A program made the translations under genes and the position numbers. Positions 38,214 to 50,984 of a DNA stretch of 64,000 nucleotides are shown here, piece after piece. The DNA lies in assembly GCF_022539665.2 (NCBI RefSeq), contig NC_081333.1, positions 4,030,001 through 4,094,000 on the forward strand. The letters are read 5' to 3'. Under the pieces are notes generated by a model. The model did no database searches. It had not been told where the DNA came from and saw only the letters and a list, made by a program, of their open reading frames with translations. The stretch's first letter is position 1. Each line of letters opens with the position of its first letter. The DNA is from Daphnia carinata. Lineage: Eukaryota > Arthropoda > Branchiopoda > Diplostraca > Daphniidae.

Positions 38214-40221
38214 CTAACAAATGGCTGCATTTACCTCGATGTGGTAATGAACTTTTTTCGACTTGAAGAAACTGAAACCGTTTTCAAACTCGACCACATC
38301 TGTGTATTCAAAATGATTAAGCCTTTTCACTTTCAATATAAAAGATTTTAATTATCTTACATTTGCCGATATAATCGCAAATAATTTCTCCTTCTTCCAT
38401 GACCAGATGACTCTCGATTCGACTGACTGGAACCACTTCGATAATCTCTTCTTTTTCAGTAATAGTGACGTGATAGATTCGGAATCCTATATCACCACCT
38501 TCTGTCATAAATTCCCACCTACAACACGAACGTTTAAAAAAAATGTGCACATCTAACGAAAGGTGTTCAAATGAATCACCTGAGAACGGAACTAACGGAA
38601 GCCACGTCGAATTCCAGTTGTTTCTTACTGCCACTTCCGATTTCTAAATTAAGCATCCCTTCCTTTGGCACTGGTTTGCTATTGCTGACGTAATATGAAC
38701 GCGGTACTGGTCCTCCCATATTAAACTATCGATTTTTTACAAAACTGTTATTTGCATAAATAGGATTTAAAAAAAAAAATAAAACCTTGTGTGGACATTT
38801 GGGATCGTCTGTTTCGGGATCGGTCATAGTCCCACCGTAATGGGCAGGTAGTTGGTCAGCGTCAATGTCTTTCAATAAAGCCGCTTTCCATTCCTCTTTA
38901 TCAAATCCATATACGCAGATCTTTTCGATCGTTACTTGATGCATAAAAGGTCTCATCATATTATAGATGACGGTGAATAGTTTAGGAGCTGTCCCGTTAA
39001 ACAAGTCACTTGAAAAATAATTAATTCACGATTTCATATTTCATATCTACCGTTGATGATGAAAATACGTCGAAGATTCTCCGGGTAATTAGCTTCATAT
39101 ATCCTCAGCATTTCGTTCCGGACCTCGTTTACTATGAAATTTAGAGAATCGAATTGATTTGAAAAATGTTATGTCATTATTTGTTACATAAAAAAATTAA
39201 AAACAAAAAAAAAAGGACCTGGGCGATAAGCCATTTGCCACATTGACAAATTTTCCATGTCGGCAACGACGCAAATGTTCTGAGTTGCGCAACGTTCGGG
39301 ATTTTGCCGCATATTTAACGCGTTCTTCTCCATAATGTAAATCATGAATCGCGTTAGATCTTTTTTCTTCGTCGATTGCATAATGCCACGGATGTCAATC
39401 GGTCCTTGGGCGCTGATCCAAACTGAAAATTAAATGCGCTTTATAACGGATGGCTGGTTACCATGTAGAAATGTTTCAAACTTACGAGGGCAGCCGAATT
39501 TGTCATATCCGGTTTGGCCGATGGAATAATATTTTTCAATTACTTCGGGCGGTGCCCATGTTTCGAGAATATCGTTCACCCGATTTAATCGCCGCCACTC
39601 CAACGACTGCATCAATGAAATTTATTGTTATGATTACAATTTTATAAACTAGAAAGTTGTGTCACGCACTTGGCGTAGCATTTTGTCGGCAAGATCCACT
39701 TTGTAGTTGCGGGCTATAAAACCATAATATTTCACGCTTAATAAATTGTTGATAGATTTATTTCGTTTGTTAGCAACTCACCAATAAGCCATTTGAGGAG
39801 GAACGCATCACTAGAGTCGGCAAGTTGACAATCGCTGACCTTCTCCCTAAACTGTAATTTTTACAACAAGCATTTAATAAAAAAATTTTTACGGGAATCT
39901 GTTTCGAGGTGAAGCACCTCGCGCCATCTACTGTCGGACAGTAAAACGAATAATGTAAATAAATTAACGTCAATCTTTCACCACCTCACCGCCATTTCTC
40001 GCCTGGCAGTGATAGCGAGTCGTTAAAAACACAACCACAAACGAAATTCGACACATCATTTTCACGTGCAAATGGTTTGTTTCACTCCACAGACAAGCCA
40101 CACAAAGCCACCCAAATTTTACTCTACTACTACTAAACAGGTAGGCTTGTTGACACTGTTCTCTTACCTCGTTTAAAATCTTTTTCTGCTCGTCCGTGAG
40201 CTGTTTCGTGTTGTCAGCCAT
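38214..40221 (-). CDS. SEC14-like protein S4 (CRAL-TRIO + GOLD), subfamily B
   Basis: Read from ATG 40221 (MADNTKQLTDEQKKILNE, donor gtaag) to TAG 38214. Helical part: FLLKWL, YKVDLADKMLRQ, then EWRRLNRVNDILETW running into APPEVIEKYYSIGQ without the subfamily-A intron. CRAL-TRIO: IDIRGIMQSTKKKDLTRF, VADMENLSMWQMAYRPG, NYPENLRRIFIING, YNMMRPFMHQVTIEKI and HYGGTMTDPETDDPKC, where the usual DPDGDPKC has a small insertion. GOLD: WEFMTEGGDIGFRIYH, ESHLVMEEGEIICDYIGK and YVVEFENGFSFFKSKK. Intron 1 is unusually long (about 300 bp). S4 groups by sequence and gene structure with S9 and S10, although subfamily C lies between them. Confidence 0.92.
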
Positions 40222-40807
40222 GACTGCTGGTGGAAAACTACTTTACCGTCTATGCCGAAGGTTATGTTGTGCCTATGAGCGAGAGACGAGCGCCCGACAA
40301 TCGTCTTTTTCCTAAGCGTTTCGATCGTCTAGTTACTTGGTTAGAAATTGTGATTTCTAGGCGTGCGCTTGAAGGGATAGAAATGTTGTCTGTTGTTTCT
40401 ATGTAACAGGTAACCTGTTATTTCTTTTCAGGATATACGTGTCCTTTGATACACTTTCCCTACCGAAAAACGGGTTTGTATCGCTCTTTAGGTATCTTTA
40501 TTCTTGCACTCCGTTCTTTAGGTTCAAACTGAACTCTACCTCCCAGCTTATCAGGCAAATGATAGGAGGGCGATGTTAAGTAAACGTTGAGATGGTAATA
40601 AAGTTCACCTGGACTGGCATTAACTGAATGTCCAATCATTTTGATGACCAAACAGACTAATTTGTGTGTAATTATAAATTGCATGACACTTTGAAAATAC
40701 AATTTAAAAATTAATATGTTCATCTGTTTAAATGTTAAACCCATCTATGGACTTAAAATTTTATTTTCTATGTTTAAAAATAGTTAATTTCACGTTAGTT
40801 TAGTCGA
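40222..40807. other. S4/S5 intergenic DNA
   Basis: Short promoter-containing spacer upstream of S4. No gene seen; the minus-strand ORF in it is not supported by splice sites or similarity. Confidence 0.5.
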
Positions 40808-42760
40808 TCACTGAGAATTTTCGTGTTGTTCGACCACAATGTGGTAACGAAGCTTCTTCTTCCGCAAATAGCTATAGGAATTGTCAAACTCGAAAACGTC
40901 TAGGCAGCGGGAATGCAAATTAAACGTAAGCAATTAAAATTCTGGCTGAATTAAAACAATTGAAATTTACATTTTCCGGGTTGGTCGCAGCTTATTAAAC
41001 CTTCTTCCATCACCAGGTGACTGTCAACTCGACATTGAGGTACCAAATCGTCCGAATTATTTTTATTATTCTTGTTGTAGACCCGGTAGCTAATATCTCC
41101 ACCCTCCGTCATGAATTCCCATCTAATCGAAAGCTCATGAATTCAACTTTCCCGTTTTCATGCTGAGCGTGTTTTCGCGGGGCTTTTACCTGATGGAGGA
41201 ATAAATGACGTCAACATTGTATTCCAATTTCTTTTTGCCACCAATGCCAGCTGAAATGCTCAGCGTTTCCATGTAGTCCTTGGCAACAGGTGGGTTTTTG
41301 CGCAGATAGAAAAAACGTGGCACTTCACCTCCCAGGTTTAACTGTTTAGTGAAAAGCGATTTCAAATGTTTTTGCAAGAAAAAAAAAACCGGTTTTGAAA
41401 AATAAATAAATAATTACAAGTGAATTAGGTCAAATACCTTGCTGGGACATTTCGGATCACCATTAGGATCGGTCATGCTACCACCATAATAGGAGGGAAA
41501 TTGATCGCTATCAATTTCTTCTTGTAGAGCGGATATCCATTCCTTTTTGTTACTTCCAAAAATTTTGAATTTTGGCACGTCATTTTGCGCTAGTAAAGGT
41601 TTAATGAAGCTGAATAGCCAAGGGAACATGGACGGAGCTGGACGAGTGTTCAGTTTCATCAGTAAATGTTATAAGTAAAAGCTCAAAGGCACCCGAATTT
41701 ACTTACCGTTAATGATAAATACCCGGCGGAATTGATCAGGATAATTTACCAAATAATTTTGGATTAAAACGAGGATTGCTGCCCCCGCATTCATAAAAGA
41801 TCCGACTACAAATAATACATTTACAAAAGAAAAAACTTGATACTAAATATCAGTACATCATTGCAATGAGCATCACCTGGTTTGCTGGTCAAGTGCCGCA
41901 TCGAGAATTGATCGAGATCAATTATAAACGTTTGCTTCCTAGTTCGACAGCCAGTTCGATTATTCTCTTGCGCAATTACAACGACAAATGTCTCTAGCAT
42001 CCATGTCAAGAAATTATAATATTCTTTCTTCGTCATCGACGCTAATAATCCTGTTAATTTGAAGCCATTTTTTTTTAAAGGCGAATTTCATTTAATTTAT
42101 TAACGCCTTTTTACCTTTAAGGTCCATTTTTCCTAGCGCACATATGAATACTAAAAAAGGCCGAACGTTATTGACAAATATAATTTTTTAAAAATTATTT
42201 TAAGTTACCGGGACAGCCGAACGTATCGAGTCCAACGTGTCCCATAGAAAAATGTTGCTCAAGAACTTCACATGGTGTGTACGATTCCAGAATTACGTCA
42301 GCCCTGCTTGTCCGCCTCCATTCCAAAGACTTTTCGGGTTCGATTTCAAGTTAAATGAATGGTGGATTAATTAAAATAATAAAAAATGGAGACTTCCATA
42401 CCTGACGAAGCATTTTCTCGGCACGAGATACATCGAAATCTTGTGCTGCGCAATTCATACAAAGCGTTACTTAATAATTTTTGCCTATAACCATAAGCAA
42501 AAAGCACCTTACCAATTAACCATTTCACAAGGTATTCGTCACTAGAATCCTTCAGTTCGCAATCCTTCACTGCATTTCTAAACTAATGGAACACATCGAT
42601 CGCTCATAGGTCAAATAAAAAGCATTATTTTTTTCACTCACCTGTTGAATGGCGTTCTCAGCCTTGATTGGATCGTATCCCGTTTCTATAGTTAAAATAC
42701 AAACACGTCTAATCGTACATTCAATTTATGTTTTCAAGCTCATTCAAACAACTCACCCAT
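40808..42760 (-). CDS. SEC14-like protein S5 (CRAL-TRIO + GOLD), subfamily C
   Basis: The body reads cleanly to TGA 40808. It has EYLVKWLIG, FDVSRAEKMLRQ, EWRRTSRADVILESYTP, HFSMGHVGLDTFGCPG, KMDLKG|LLASMTKKEYYNF (the subfamily-C intron at the bar), IIDLDQFSMRHLTSKP, NYPDQFRRVFIING, FSFIKPLLAQNDVPKF and YYGGSMTDPNGD. GOLD: WEFMTEGGDISYRVYN, DSHLVMEEGLISCDQPGK and YVFEFDNSYSYLRKKK. The start is uncertain. ATG 42760 at the end of an exon joins in frame to METGYDPIKAENAIQQ, giving a start of the same size as S6. An upstream exon (ATG 42941, MSVTDVVRPVQPVSFDQK) resembles the leader exons of S7 and S8, but I could not join it in frame, so it may be 5' UTR. Confidence 0.88.
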
Positions 42761-43707
42761 GGACCGTTTCGGTTTGTAGGTGTTTTTGCAATCTGATCGC
42801 GCGTATTTAGGCACTTCACCTGCAAACTTGAAGTTCCCAAATTCCGTTTAATGATTTGTTCTTTCCTAAAAATTGTACTAACATTACCTTCTGGTCAAAC
42901 GATACCGGTTGAACAGGGCGAACAACGTCCGTGACCGACATATTTTAGCTACTCGAGAAATTGAAAGGTTTTCACGTTTAATTTCGTAAACTTCGTTAGC
43001 GTCTTTTACTTTCTTATGAAAGTCAAGTGCCATTCCATGAATGTAAAAGTTTTTCAGAAAAATGAAGGCAAAATTATTAAAAATCAACATTGTGTGCCAA
43101 ATACTTACCTGTTGAAATAGCACCTCGAATTAATGAAGACACAATTTAGTTCCATGCTTACCGTTTTTGTCTTCCAAGTTCAACGAAGAATTGTGCACTA
43201 ACGGATAAGGGAGACTCGACTACAACGAGCCCGACGAACGCACGCACGTCTACTGACTTGATTTTTACATACTGTTAGATTTATATGTATTCCCGGTGAC
43301 TTTCTCTTTTATTTCAGATGTTACGAACACCCTATTTTCTGTCGTCCTTGAATTTTGCCTTTCTCTTCACGCCGAAGGCAAAGATTTTTTTTTCTACCAA
43401 TGAACAAGAACCATCTTGAAAAAAAAGCTGAGGACCGCTTTCTCTAGTTAGAGCAACATGTATAGACCTTACAAAAGTATGACGACGTTAACTAACGAGT
43501 CCTTTTCCTAAGGTCACCTTGCTTTTTTCTGTACTGGCCTCAATCTTTTGTTCAAATCCGCAAATGATTACCTTGTACTTTTAGCAGAGGTAAACAGCCG
43601 TATTAGCCTTGAAAAAAACTGGTTCCACTTCATTTAGGCAATTCAGTGGACATTGAATCTATTTTGGCCGCGCAACCAATTCAGTGGCAACACAAACGTT
43701 TCACTCG
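42761..43707. other. S5 upstream region with possible leader exons
   Basis: Contains two or three exon-like pieces on the minus strand with good donors (after about 42888, 42757 and 43110). Their reading frames do not join cleanly to S5. They could be 5' UTR exons or decayed leader exons of the type seen in S7 and S8. Confidence 0.45.
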
Positions 43708-45644
43708 TTACACTTTCTCCGATGGCGAATGAACAGTGATGTGATAGCGGACCTTCTTTGATCTCAAGTAGCTAAAACTATTGTCGAATTCGAAGACGTC
43801 TGTTAAAACAAAAAATAGCCGTAATGACGCTTTAAAACAACATTATGAATCGATAAACTTACATTTTCCTGGTTGATCACAAGTCACTTGACCTTCTTCC
43901 ATCGCCAAGTGACTGTCCACCCGAACAAGTGGAACCAAATCTTCATTACTTTTCGAATCTTTGCTATAAATTCGGAACGAAGTATCACCGCCTTCCGTCA
44001 TAAACTGCCATCTATTCCAACAATCCTCTTTCAAGCTGATTTGGATGTTAATGGTATACCTGAATTACCTCATAATAGATTCAGGAACGTCGGCATTAAA
44101 TTTCAATTTCTTTTTTCCTCCAACGCCAGCCATGACGTTCAACGTCTCCATATAGTCCTTGGCAACGGGTCCGTTATTACTCAGGTAATAAATATGGGGC
44201 ACCTCTCCGCCCATGTTAAACTGCCGCGTTAAAGCCAAAGCGTTTCGTTATACCAGATATCTTGATTAAAGATTAATATATTAAGGCTTTACCTTGCTGG
44301 GACATTTCGGGTTGCCATCAGGATCAGTCAACGTCCCACCGTAAAAGGAAGGAAATTGATCTGCGTCAATTTCTTCTAGCAGAGCGGACAGCCATTCATT
44401 TTTGTCAGCAGAGAATATCTTGATTTTGGGGAAATCACTGGCTGGTATTAAAGGCTTGACCATGGCGAAGAGCATGGGGAAAATCCTGGGTGCTGTTTAA
44501 TGGCATAGTATAAAAATGAGCGCATTGTGAACCCAAGGTAAGATGTTATACACCATTAAACTCGTGTTACGATTTACCGTTGATGATAAATACCCGACGG
44601 AAAATGTTCGGGTAATTGGCCAAAAGTCGTTTAACTATGTCCAGTATGGTCTCAACAGCTTTAAAGTACATTATTTGATGAATCATAATGAGTATTTAAT
44701 GTTGTTCTGAGTTCGGTGGTTAAACGCTTACCTAGTTTGCTCGCTAATTGTTTCATGGAAAAGTGTTCAAAATCGAATATGAATATCATTTGAATTGTTC
44801 GTTTGCCTGTTCTTTCAATTTGTTTTTTAATAGCCAAAGCAATTGTTTCGAACAGCCACGTCACAAAATTGTTATATTCCTTGTTCGTCAAACATAATCG
44901 AAGACCTGGTTATCCAAAAAAACAGTCATTCACAAATCGTTCATTGTTTTCAATTTAATCTTTCTTCAAGTCTACCTTTTATGTCGATTCTCCCGAAAGC
45001 ACACGCAAAGACTGAACCCGTGAAATGTAGACATCATTGAAGACATGCACATGAACATTTTAGCGCACATGAAAGTAAAAAGTTTAATAACAAATTTCTA
45101 AGCCGATGCTTGTAATTAGAAAACCATCAATGTTAAAAATTATCTACTGACCAGGGCAATCGAATTTGTCGATTCCAACTTGTCCAAGTGAAAAATAATT
45201 TCTCAGGACTTCAATAGGTGTGTAGGTGTCGAGGATATCATCCGCTCCATTGACTCTCCGCCATTCTAAAGACTTTAACTTAATTGTTTAATATTTAGCC
45301 ATTGTTAACAGTAATCACATACCTGTCTCAACATGTCTTCAGCACGTGCTACGTTAAAATCCTGTACTATTTAATTGAAAATGAGCAAACTGTAGATTGT
45401 ATTCCATTTGTTAAAATTAAATCGTTTAAATTGTACTAACCAATCAGCCATTTGTGAAGATATTCATCACTAGAGTCTTTTAATTTTAATTCCTTCACAA
45501 TATTCCTAAACTGATTAAAAATTGTCACAAAAATAATTAGCTGCAGACGAAAAAACAGTTAATAGATGCTGTAAACAATTATTAGTGTCTGACCTTGTTA
45601 AGCTTGGCCTTCTGCTCGTCATTTAATAGCTTTAAATCGGTCAT
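43708..45644 (-). CDS. SEC14-like protein S6 (CRAL-TRIO + GOLD), subfamily C
   Basis: Read from ATG 45644 (MTDLKLLNDEQKAKLNK, donor gtcagac) to TAA 43708. Motifs: EYLHKWLIG, FNVARAEDMLRQ, EWRRVNGADDILDTYTP, YFSLGQVGIDKFDCPG, GRIDIKG|LRLCLTNKEYNNF (subfamily-C intron), FDFEHFSMKQLASKL, NYPNIFRRVFIING, FAMVKPLIPASDFPKI and FYGGTLTDPDGNPKC. The usual TM of the YGGTMTD block reads TL here. GOLD: WQFMTEGGDTSFRIYS with W-Q instead of W-E, DSHLAMEEGQVTCDQPGK and YVFEFDNSFSYLRSKK. It has no leader exons: the first exon goes straight into FRNIVKELKLKDSSDE. Only about 340 bp separate its start from the stop of S7. Confidence 0.92.
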
Positions 45645-45983
45645 ACTAAATAACGTTGGACGGCTGCGCGTTCAAAAATATCAATCTCCTTAGACTTTGA
45701 AACAAAGTGAGAGTATGCCACAGGTGATTTTTGGTTAAAATATCGAATTAAATACATCTTATCTTTAATCTTTGGAACACAAAGTTAGATAAAAACAAAT
45801 GATGGACGAGTTTACAGTGCGTCATGACAGGAGATATCAAGGAAAATCCTTTGTTAATTTTATCTTTTGTCTATTGTGATCCCTACGGATGTAATATGTT
45901 CCGTACATAAATTGGCTATTAGACGAGAATTGTGCAAAATAATAAATAATTTCTCTGGTCACTGATAATATAAGTTAAAAAAA

Positions 45984-48098
45984 TTAGGCATTGGAATGCT
46001 GGAGCGCGATATGATAACGAACTTTTTTGCCACGCAAATAGCTGTGCGTGTTGTCGAATTCAAAAACGTCTGAATGAAACACAACAACCTTTTATGATAC
46101 ATAATCAGAAATAGGTATAGATCGAATAACTTACAGTTGCCAGGCTGATTGCAAATCACTTGACCCTCTTCCATCACCAAATGGCTGTCAACTCGACACG
46201 GTGGAATCAAATCGTTACGGCCTTTGGAATCTTTGCTATAAACCCGAAATCCAATATCGCCACCCTCCGTCATAAACTCCCAGCTATTTTGTAAGATTAC
46301 AAATGTCAACAAATATTTTTCACCTATCTAAATTACTGAACAAAAAAATTACCTGATCGCCGACCCCGCGATATCGACTTTAAATTTCAATTTCTTTCGG
46401 CCACTGCCGCCAGCCATGATGTTCACGGTTTCCATGTAATCCTTGGCCATAGGCGGTTTGTTACACAGGTAATAGGAATGAGGTACTTTACCTCCCATAA
46501 CAACCTATTTTTCGTCGGTGATAACATTTACTGGTATACAAAATAATGGTGAATAAATTAGCAGAGAATGCTTACCTTGCTAGGGCATTTTGGATCGCCA
46601 TCAGGATCGGTCATGGTGCCACCGTAATGGGCAGGAAGTTGATCCGCGTCAATTTCTTCCAGCAGAGCGGGCATCCATTCGTTCTTATTGTTACCAAATA
46701 GTTTGATTTTGAGAGCGTCGCATTCAGGAATAAATGATTTTGAAATAGAGTAAATCATCGCGAAATACGACGGTACTGTTTCCCGTGAATATTAAAAACA
46801 TCTATTCTCAGCAAGGACGTCTCGTTAAAACAAAACAATCAATTTTAATTATACAAACCGTTGATGATGAATATTCGTCGAGGATAATCTGGATAATATG
46901 CAGACATGAGCTTTGTGAATTCGATCGCAAAATCGATTCCTACACAAAGAGTTGGAGAACATTATAATTTTAAAAAAAAGCTCCAATTAACGTACCTGGC
47001 TTATATAGCACATCGTTCAGCTGTAACGCTTCCTGATCGAATATGAATGTACACTTGGAGATTGTTTTGCCAATTCGTTCACTGGCCACGCCAATTGCAC
47101 GGACATATTTTTCCGTCAACCAAATTAGAAAATTCTTAAACTCTTTCTTTGTGCTGCTTGAAAGAAGTCCTGTCGAATTAATAAAAAAGATGATATCGCT
47201 TTAATAATATAATAATTGCTAAAATTTGATTACCCCTCAGGTCCAGTCTTCCCGTAGTATGTATGAACACTGCATAATTAAATTCAATACAGCTATTAGC
47301 TTTTCCATGTTCATTTGCATATAGAACTGTTAGGGTACTGACCGGGACAGCCGAATTTATCAACTCCAACTTCACCTTCTGGAAAATACTTCTGGAAAAC
47401 TTCACTGGGCTTGAAGGTGTCCAAGATTTCGTCCACTCCATTCAAACGTCGCCATTCTAAAGTCTAGGAGTGCAAGGGAATTTTTATGTTACGTGCACAT
47501 TTTAATATAGTAATAGATTTTCGTACTTGTCGAAGCATTTGCTCTGCATGAGCTATATTCGATCCAGCTGAAACAACGACGTCATACATATTTTGTTTTT
47601 TACAGTTGAGAAATTAAATTCTATGGAATGCTCGTGTACCTGTTATCCATTTAAGAAGGAATTCATCTCGTGGGTCGTGTAGTTTGCAATCTCCAATAGC
47701 CATCCTTAACTAATCAAGGCAATAAATAAAACGTAATTGAATTAACCCTTAATTTGAGGAAATAATTGCTTGCTCTTCCGTTCAATCACCTGCCGAACAG
47801 CGTTTATCTCTTCCTTCGTCAGACCAGAATTTGATTCTGCAGCCACGAATAACATACCAGAAAGTAAAAAAAAAAACAAAAAAAACTATTGCCTTATGTC
47901 CTTAAATCATTTCAAATACCTTACCTCTGTGATGTGCGTCATAATTTCCATTACAATCTTGATGTTTGAAATCGTTCTTGTTGTAAAAAAACTAGAAATT
48001 TTTCACGCATGTACTAGAGCATTACGAGCATTACTTTTTTGTTTACATACCTCGTCAAACTTGCTTCGCTGAGTCATTTGGGTGTCCATGACCGACAT
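45984..48098 (-). CDS. SEC14-like protein S7 (CRAL-TRIO + GOLD) with N-terminal leader exons, subfamily C
   Basis: Read from ATG 48098 to TAA 45984. Three leader exons precede the conserved body: MSVMDTQMTQRSKFDE, then NDFKHQDCNGNYDAHHR, then ESNSGLTKEEINAVRQ. They join in frame to LRMAIGDCKLHDPRDEFLLKWI. Then come EWRRLNGVDEILDTFKP, YFPEGEVGVDKFGCPG, GRLDLRG|LLSSSTKKEFKNF (subfamily-C intron), IFDQEALQLNDVLYKP (much diverged from the usual LSMRQM), YYPDYPRRIFIING, SISKSFIPECDALKI and HYGGTMTDPDGDPKC. GOLD: WEFMTEGGDIGFRVYS, DSHLVMEEGQVICNQPGN and YVFEFDNTHSYLRGKK. An in-frame ATG lies further upstream, but MSV matches S8. The leader is not part of human SEC14L2, and I do not know its function. 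Confidence 0.9.
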
Positions 48099-48870
48099 AG
48101 AAGTGATGGGAGAAATTTGGTGATAGGAATCCAATGGGTTTTTTCCCTCGTTGAACAAGTTAACTTTCAAAATTTCTAACGTTTGCGTTCTAAAAACAAT
48201 AGACAATTAACTATTTAGAATTGAATGACAGCAATGAAGGGATTAAAAACGAATGCAAACGATAGCGTCTATTGTGAAACGATTAAATTCAAACACAAAT
48301 TCAGACGGTGCTGAACAAACGTGTGGTCTACAGTGGGGGTTGGAAACGAATGACGATGTCGGTCCACATGTCTGCTTCATTTTACCTTTTTCGCACTGCC
48401 TTGTCTTTGGCTTTACAAAATTATCACTGATGAAACGCCCCCTTTACCTACACGACCTTGACTTTTTTTCTTATGCCTTTCACTACATAACTTTAGAAAA
48501 GGGAAAGAAGCTCAATGGTGCGTGGGACAAATGACTGGGAGCGCTTATGCAACTTCTGCATTGAAAGAAATAGCACTCGTGACATTAGGAACCAAACAAC
48601 TGAGGTAGTTGCATTTTATGTAAATGTGTCAGACGTTCCAGTGTTTAATGTTTGAAAATCAAGGAGGATAATGCCAAGCTGTTTTATTTGTTGACTAATA
48701 GTGTACACAGCCTTCATGCAATATAATAGAAGCCAACACAAGCAGCATTTTGATAAACTTTATCGCCTTTAATTCCACCATAAGTTTTTTACCTGATTAT
48801 ATTCTTATATTTAACGATATTAAAATTAAGATATTAGATTTCTCTGTACATTTTGTTTTTCATAAAGCAT
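48099..48870. other. S7/S8 intergenic DNA
   Basis: Upstream region of S7. A 93-codon plus-strand ORF at 48253-48534 has no splice or similarity support. Nothing else seen. Confidence 0.5.
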
Positions 48871-50984
48871 TTATAATGAGGGTGGGTCGACAATTACGTG
48901 GTAGAGAATTTTCTTCCCCCGTAGATAACTGAAAGAATTGTCAAATTCGAAAACATCTGCAAGGAAACAAAAACACATTAATATTAAATATTGTAACATT
49001 ACAATTTAAGCAATTTATTACAGTTTCCAGGTTGACGGCATTCTATTTGACCTTCCTCCATAATGAGATGACTGTCAACTCGCTCGTTTGGAATCAAATC
49101 GTCTTTATCTTTGGAATCTTTTTTATAGATTCGGAATCCCACGTCTCCTCCTTCGGTCATAAACTCCCATCTATGTTCGTGAACGATCGTTCCGCATTAA
49201 AATCACCGTCACAACTATAAAATCATTTACCTGATTGTTGAGCCAGCACTGTTAATTTCGAATCTGAGTTTCTTTTTGCCACCAGCCGTGATGTTCATCG
49301 TTGTCATGTAATCTTTGGGAACAGGTGTGTTGTTGCTCAAATAATAGGACTCGGGGACTTTACCTCCCATATTAAGCTATATTATACCAAGTGATAATCA
49401 TTACGGATATGCAAATAACCATTAACCAATGAGCCTGGAACACCTTACCTTGCTGGGGCATGTTGGATCGCCATCGGGATCGGTCATTGTGCCACCGTAA
49501 TGGGCAGGAAGTTGATCAGCGTCAATTTCTTCTAGCAGAGCGGGCAACCATTCATTCTTATTAGTACCGAATATTTTAATTTTGGGGACGTCGCTTTCGT
49601 GTAGAAAGGGCTTTGCCATGGTGACGGCTATTGAAAAATATGACGGTGCTTCGAAATTCCGTTAAATAAGATCAGCAATATGTAAAAACACAAAATTAAT
49701 CCATTTCGTTTAGAAATTCAAATTTGTAAATCTTTATGGATGAGATACCATTAATGATGAACAATCGACGAGAACTGTCCGGATAGTGGGTAAACATGAG
49801 CCTGCAGTTTTCGAGGAAGTGATCCAGCACTGTTGAAAAAAAATCGGGTAAATTAGGCGTGAAATTATACGTACTTTGGGTAATGAGGATTCAATAATTG
49901 CACGTACAGCTTTTTTTGGCCAACTGCTTCAGAGTCGTACATTCATAGTCAAAAATATACGTCGACCTTGTGATTTGGCTACCCGTTCGTTCCGTTTCTA
50001 TTTTAGTCGCGCGGACATAACTTTCCAACATCCACAAAGAATAATCTGAAAGTTCCTTTTTTGTACTACTTAACATTAGTCCTATATCAACAGAAGAGAT
50101 TTTATTAGTTGTCTCACGATACTGTGTAAGAGGCTCCAGGTTTTACCTGAAAAATCAAATCTACCGAAGGCGTGCACAAAAACTTCAAAGAAAAAACAAA
50201 TCGATATTCAAAAGATATTGCAAAAACACTTTTGCTTTAAAGTTTATACTTACGGGGGCAACCAAACTTGTCTACTCCGATTTGTCCGAAAGGGAAGTAC
50301 TTTTTAAAAACTTCCCTAGGAAAGTGCGTTTCCAAAATATCGTCAACTTCATTAATTCGCCGCCATTCCAAAGTCTTGGAGTTTCATAATTAAACAGCAA
50401 AGTATTGTACAAATGTATGCATGAAATTGAATGGATTTTTACATACATGCCTCAGCATCTTCTCGGCCCGAGTCACATCGAATCCGAAAACTACAGAACA
50501 CGAAAGTTTAGCGCGCATTAGGAAAATGAATGAAGGTGTTCTTACCGAACAGCCATTTAAGGATATATACATCCCGAGAATCATGCAACTTGCAATCACT
50601 AACGGCATTTCGCAGCTATTAAAACGTAATTAAGACAGAAATATTATTGATTAAGGCAATGTTAGCTAAAAAGAACTTAGATCTTGCCTGTTGGATGGCA
50701 CTTTTGTGTTTTTCGATTTCAGGTGTCTCATCTGGATTTAAATTCAAAAGAATGATAAAATTTTAATTATTTAAGCGATTTCTATTTGATTCTACCAATG
50801 AAGAATGAGCAGTAGTTGCCGTTGGAATCCTGCGACTTTATCTCTTTGCCTGTAAATTTACGCTAATGAAATTTGGGTTAAAGATGACATTATTCATCGT
50901 ATAACATTTAACTTAAAAAATACCTGGTCAGTCGTAGTCTTTTGTTGCATGGGGTGAAAGGGTGGGCTGTTTATGACCGACATT
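48871..50984 (-). CDS. SEC14-like protein S8 (CRAL-TRIO + GOLD) with N-terminal leader exons, subfamily C
   Basis: Read from ATG 50984 (MSVINSPPFHPMQQKTTTDQ) to TAA 48871. The second leader exon reads KSQDSNGNYCSFF, alignable to HQDCNGNYDAHH of S7. For the frame to join, its acceptor must be the ag just before ATAAAG. The third exon ends in EIEKHKSAIQQ and uses a GC donor (intron 50616-50687, 72 bp). Body: VYILKWLFG, FDVTRAEKMLRH, EWRRINEVDDILETHFP, YFPFGQIGVDKFGCPG, GRFDFSG|LMLSSTKKELSDY (subfamily-C intron), IFDYECTTLKQLAKK, HYPDSSRRLFIING, TMAKPFLHESDVPKI and HYGGTMTDPDGDPTC. GOLD: WEFMTEGGDVGFRIYK, DSHLIMEEGQIECRQPGN and YVFEFDNSFSYLRGKK. The exact splice of leader exon 2 is the weakest part of the model. 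Confidence 0.9.

Noticed and set aside
48253-48534. 93-codon plus-strand ORF between S7 and S8
   Set aside because: No splice partners, no similarity to the neighbours and no domain motif.
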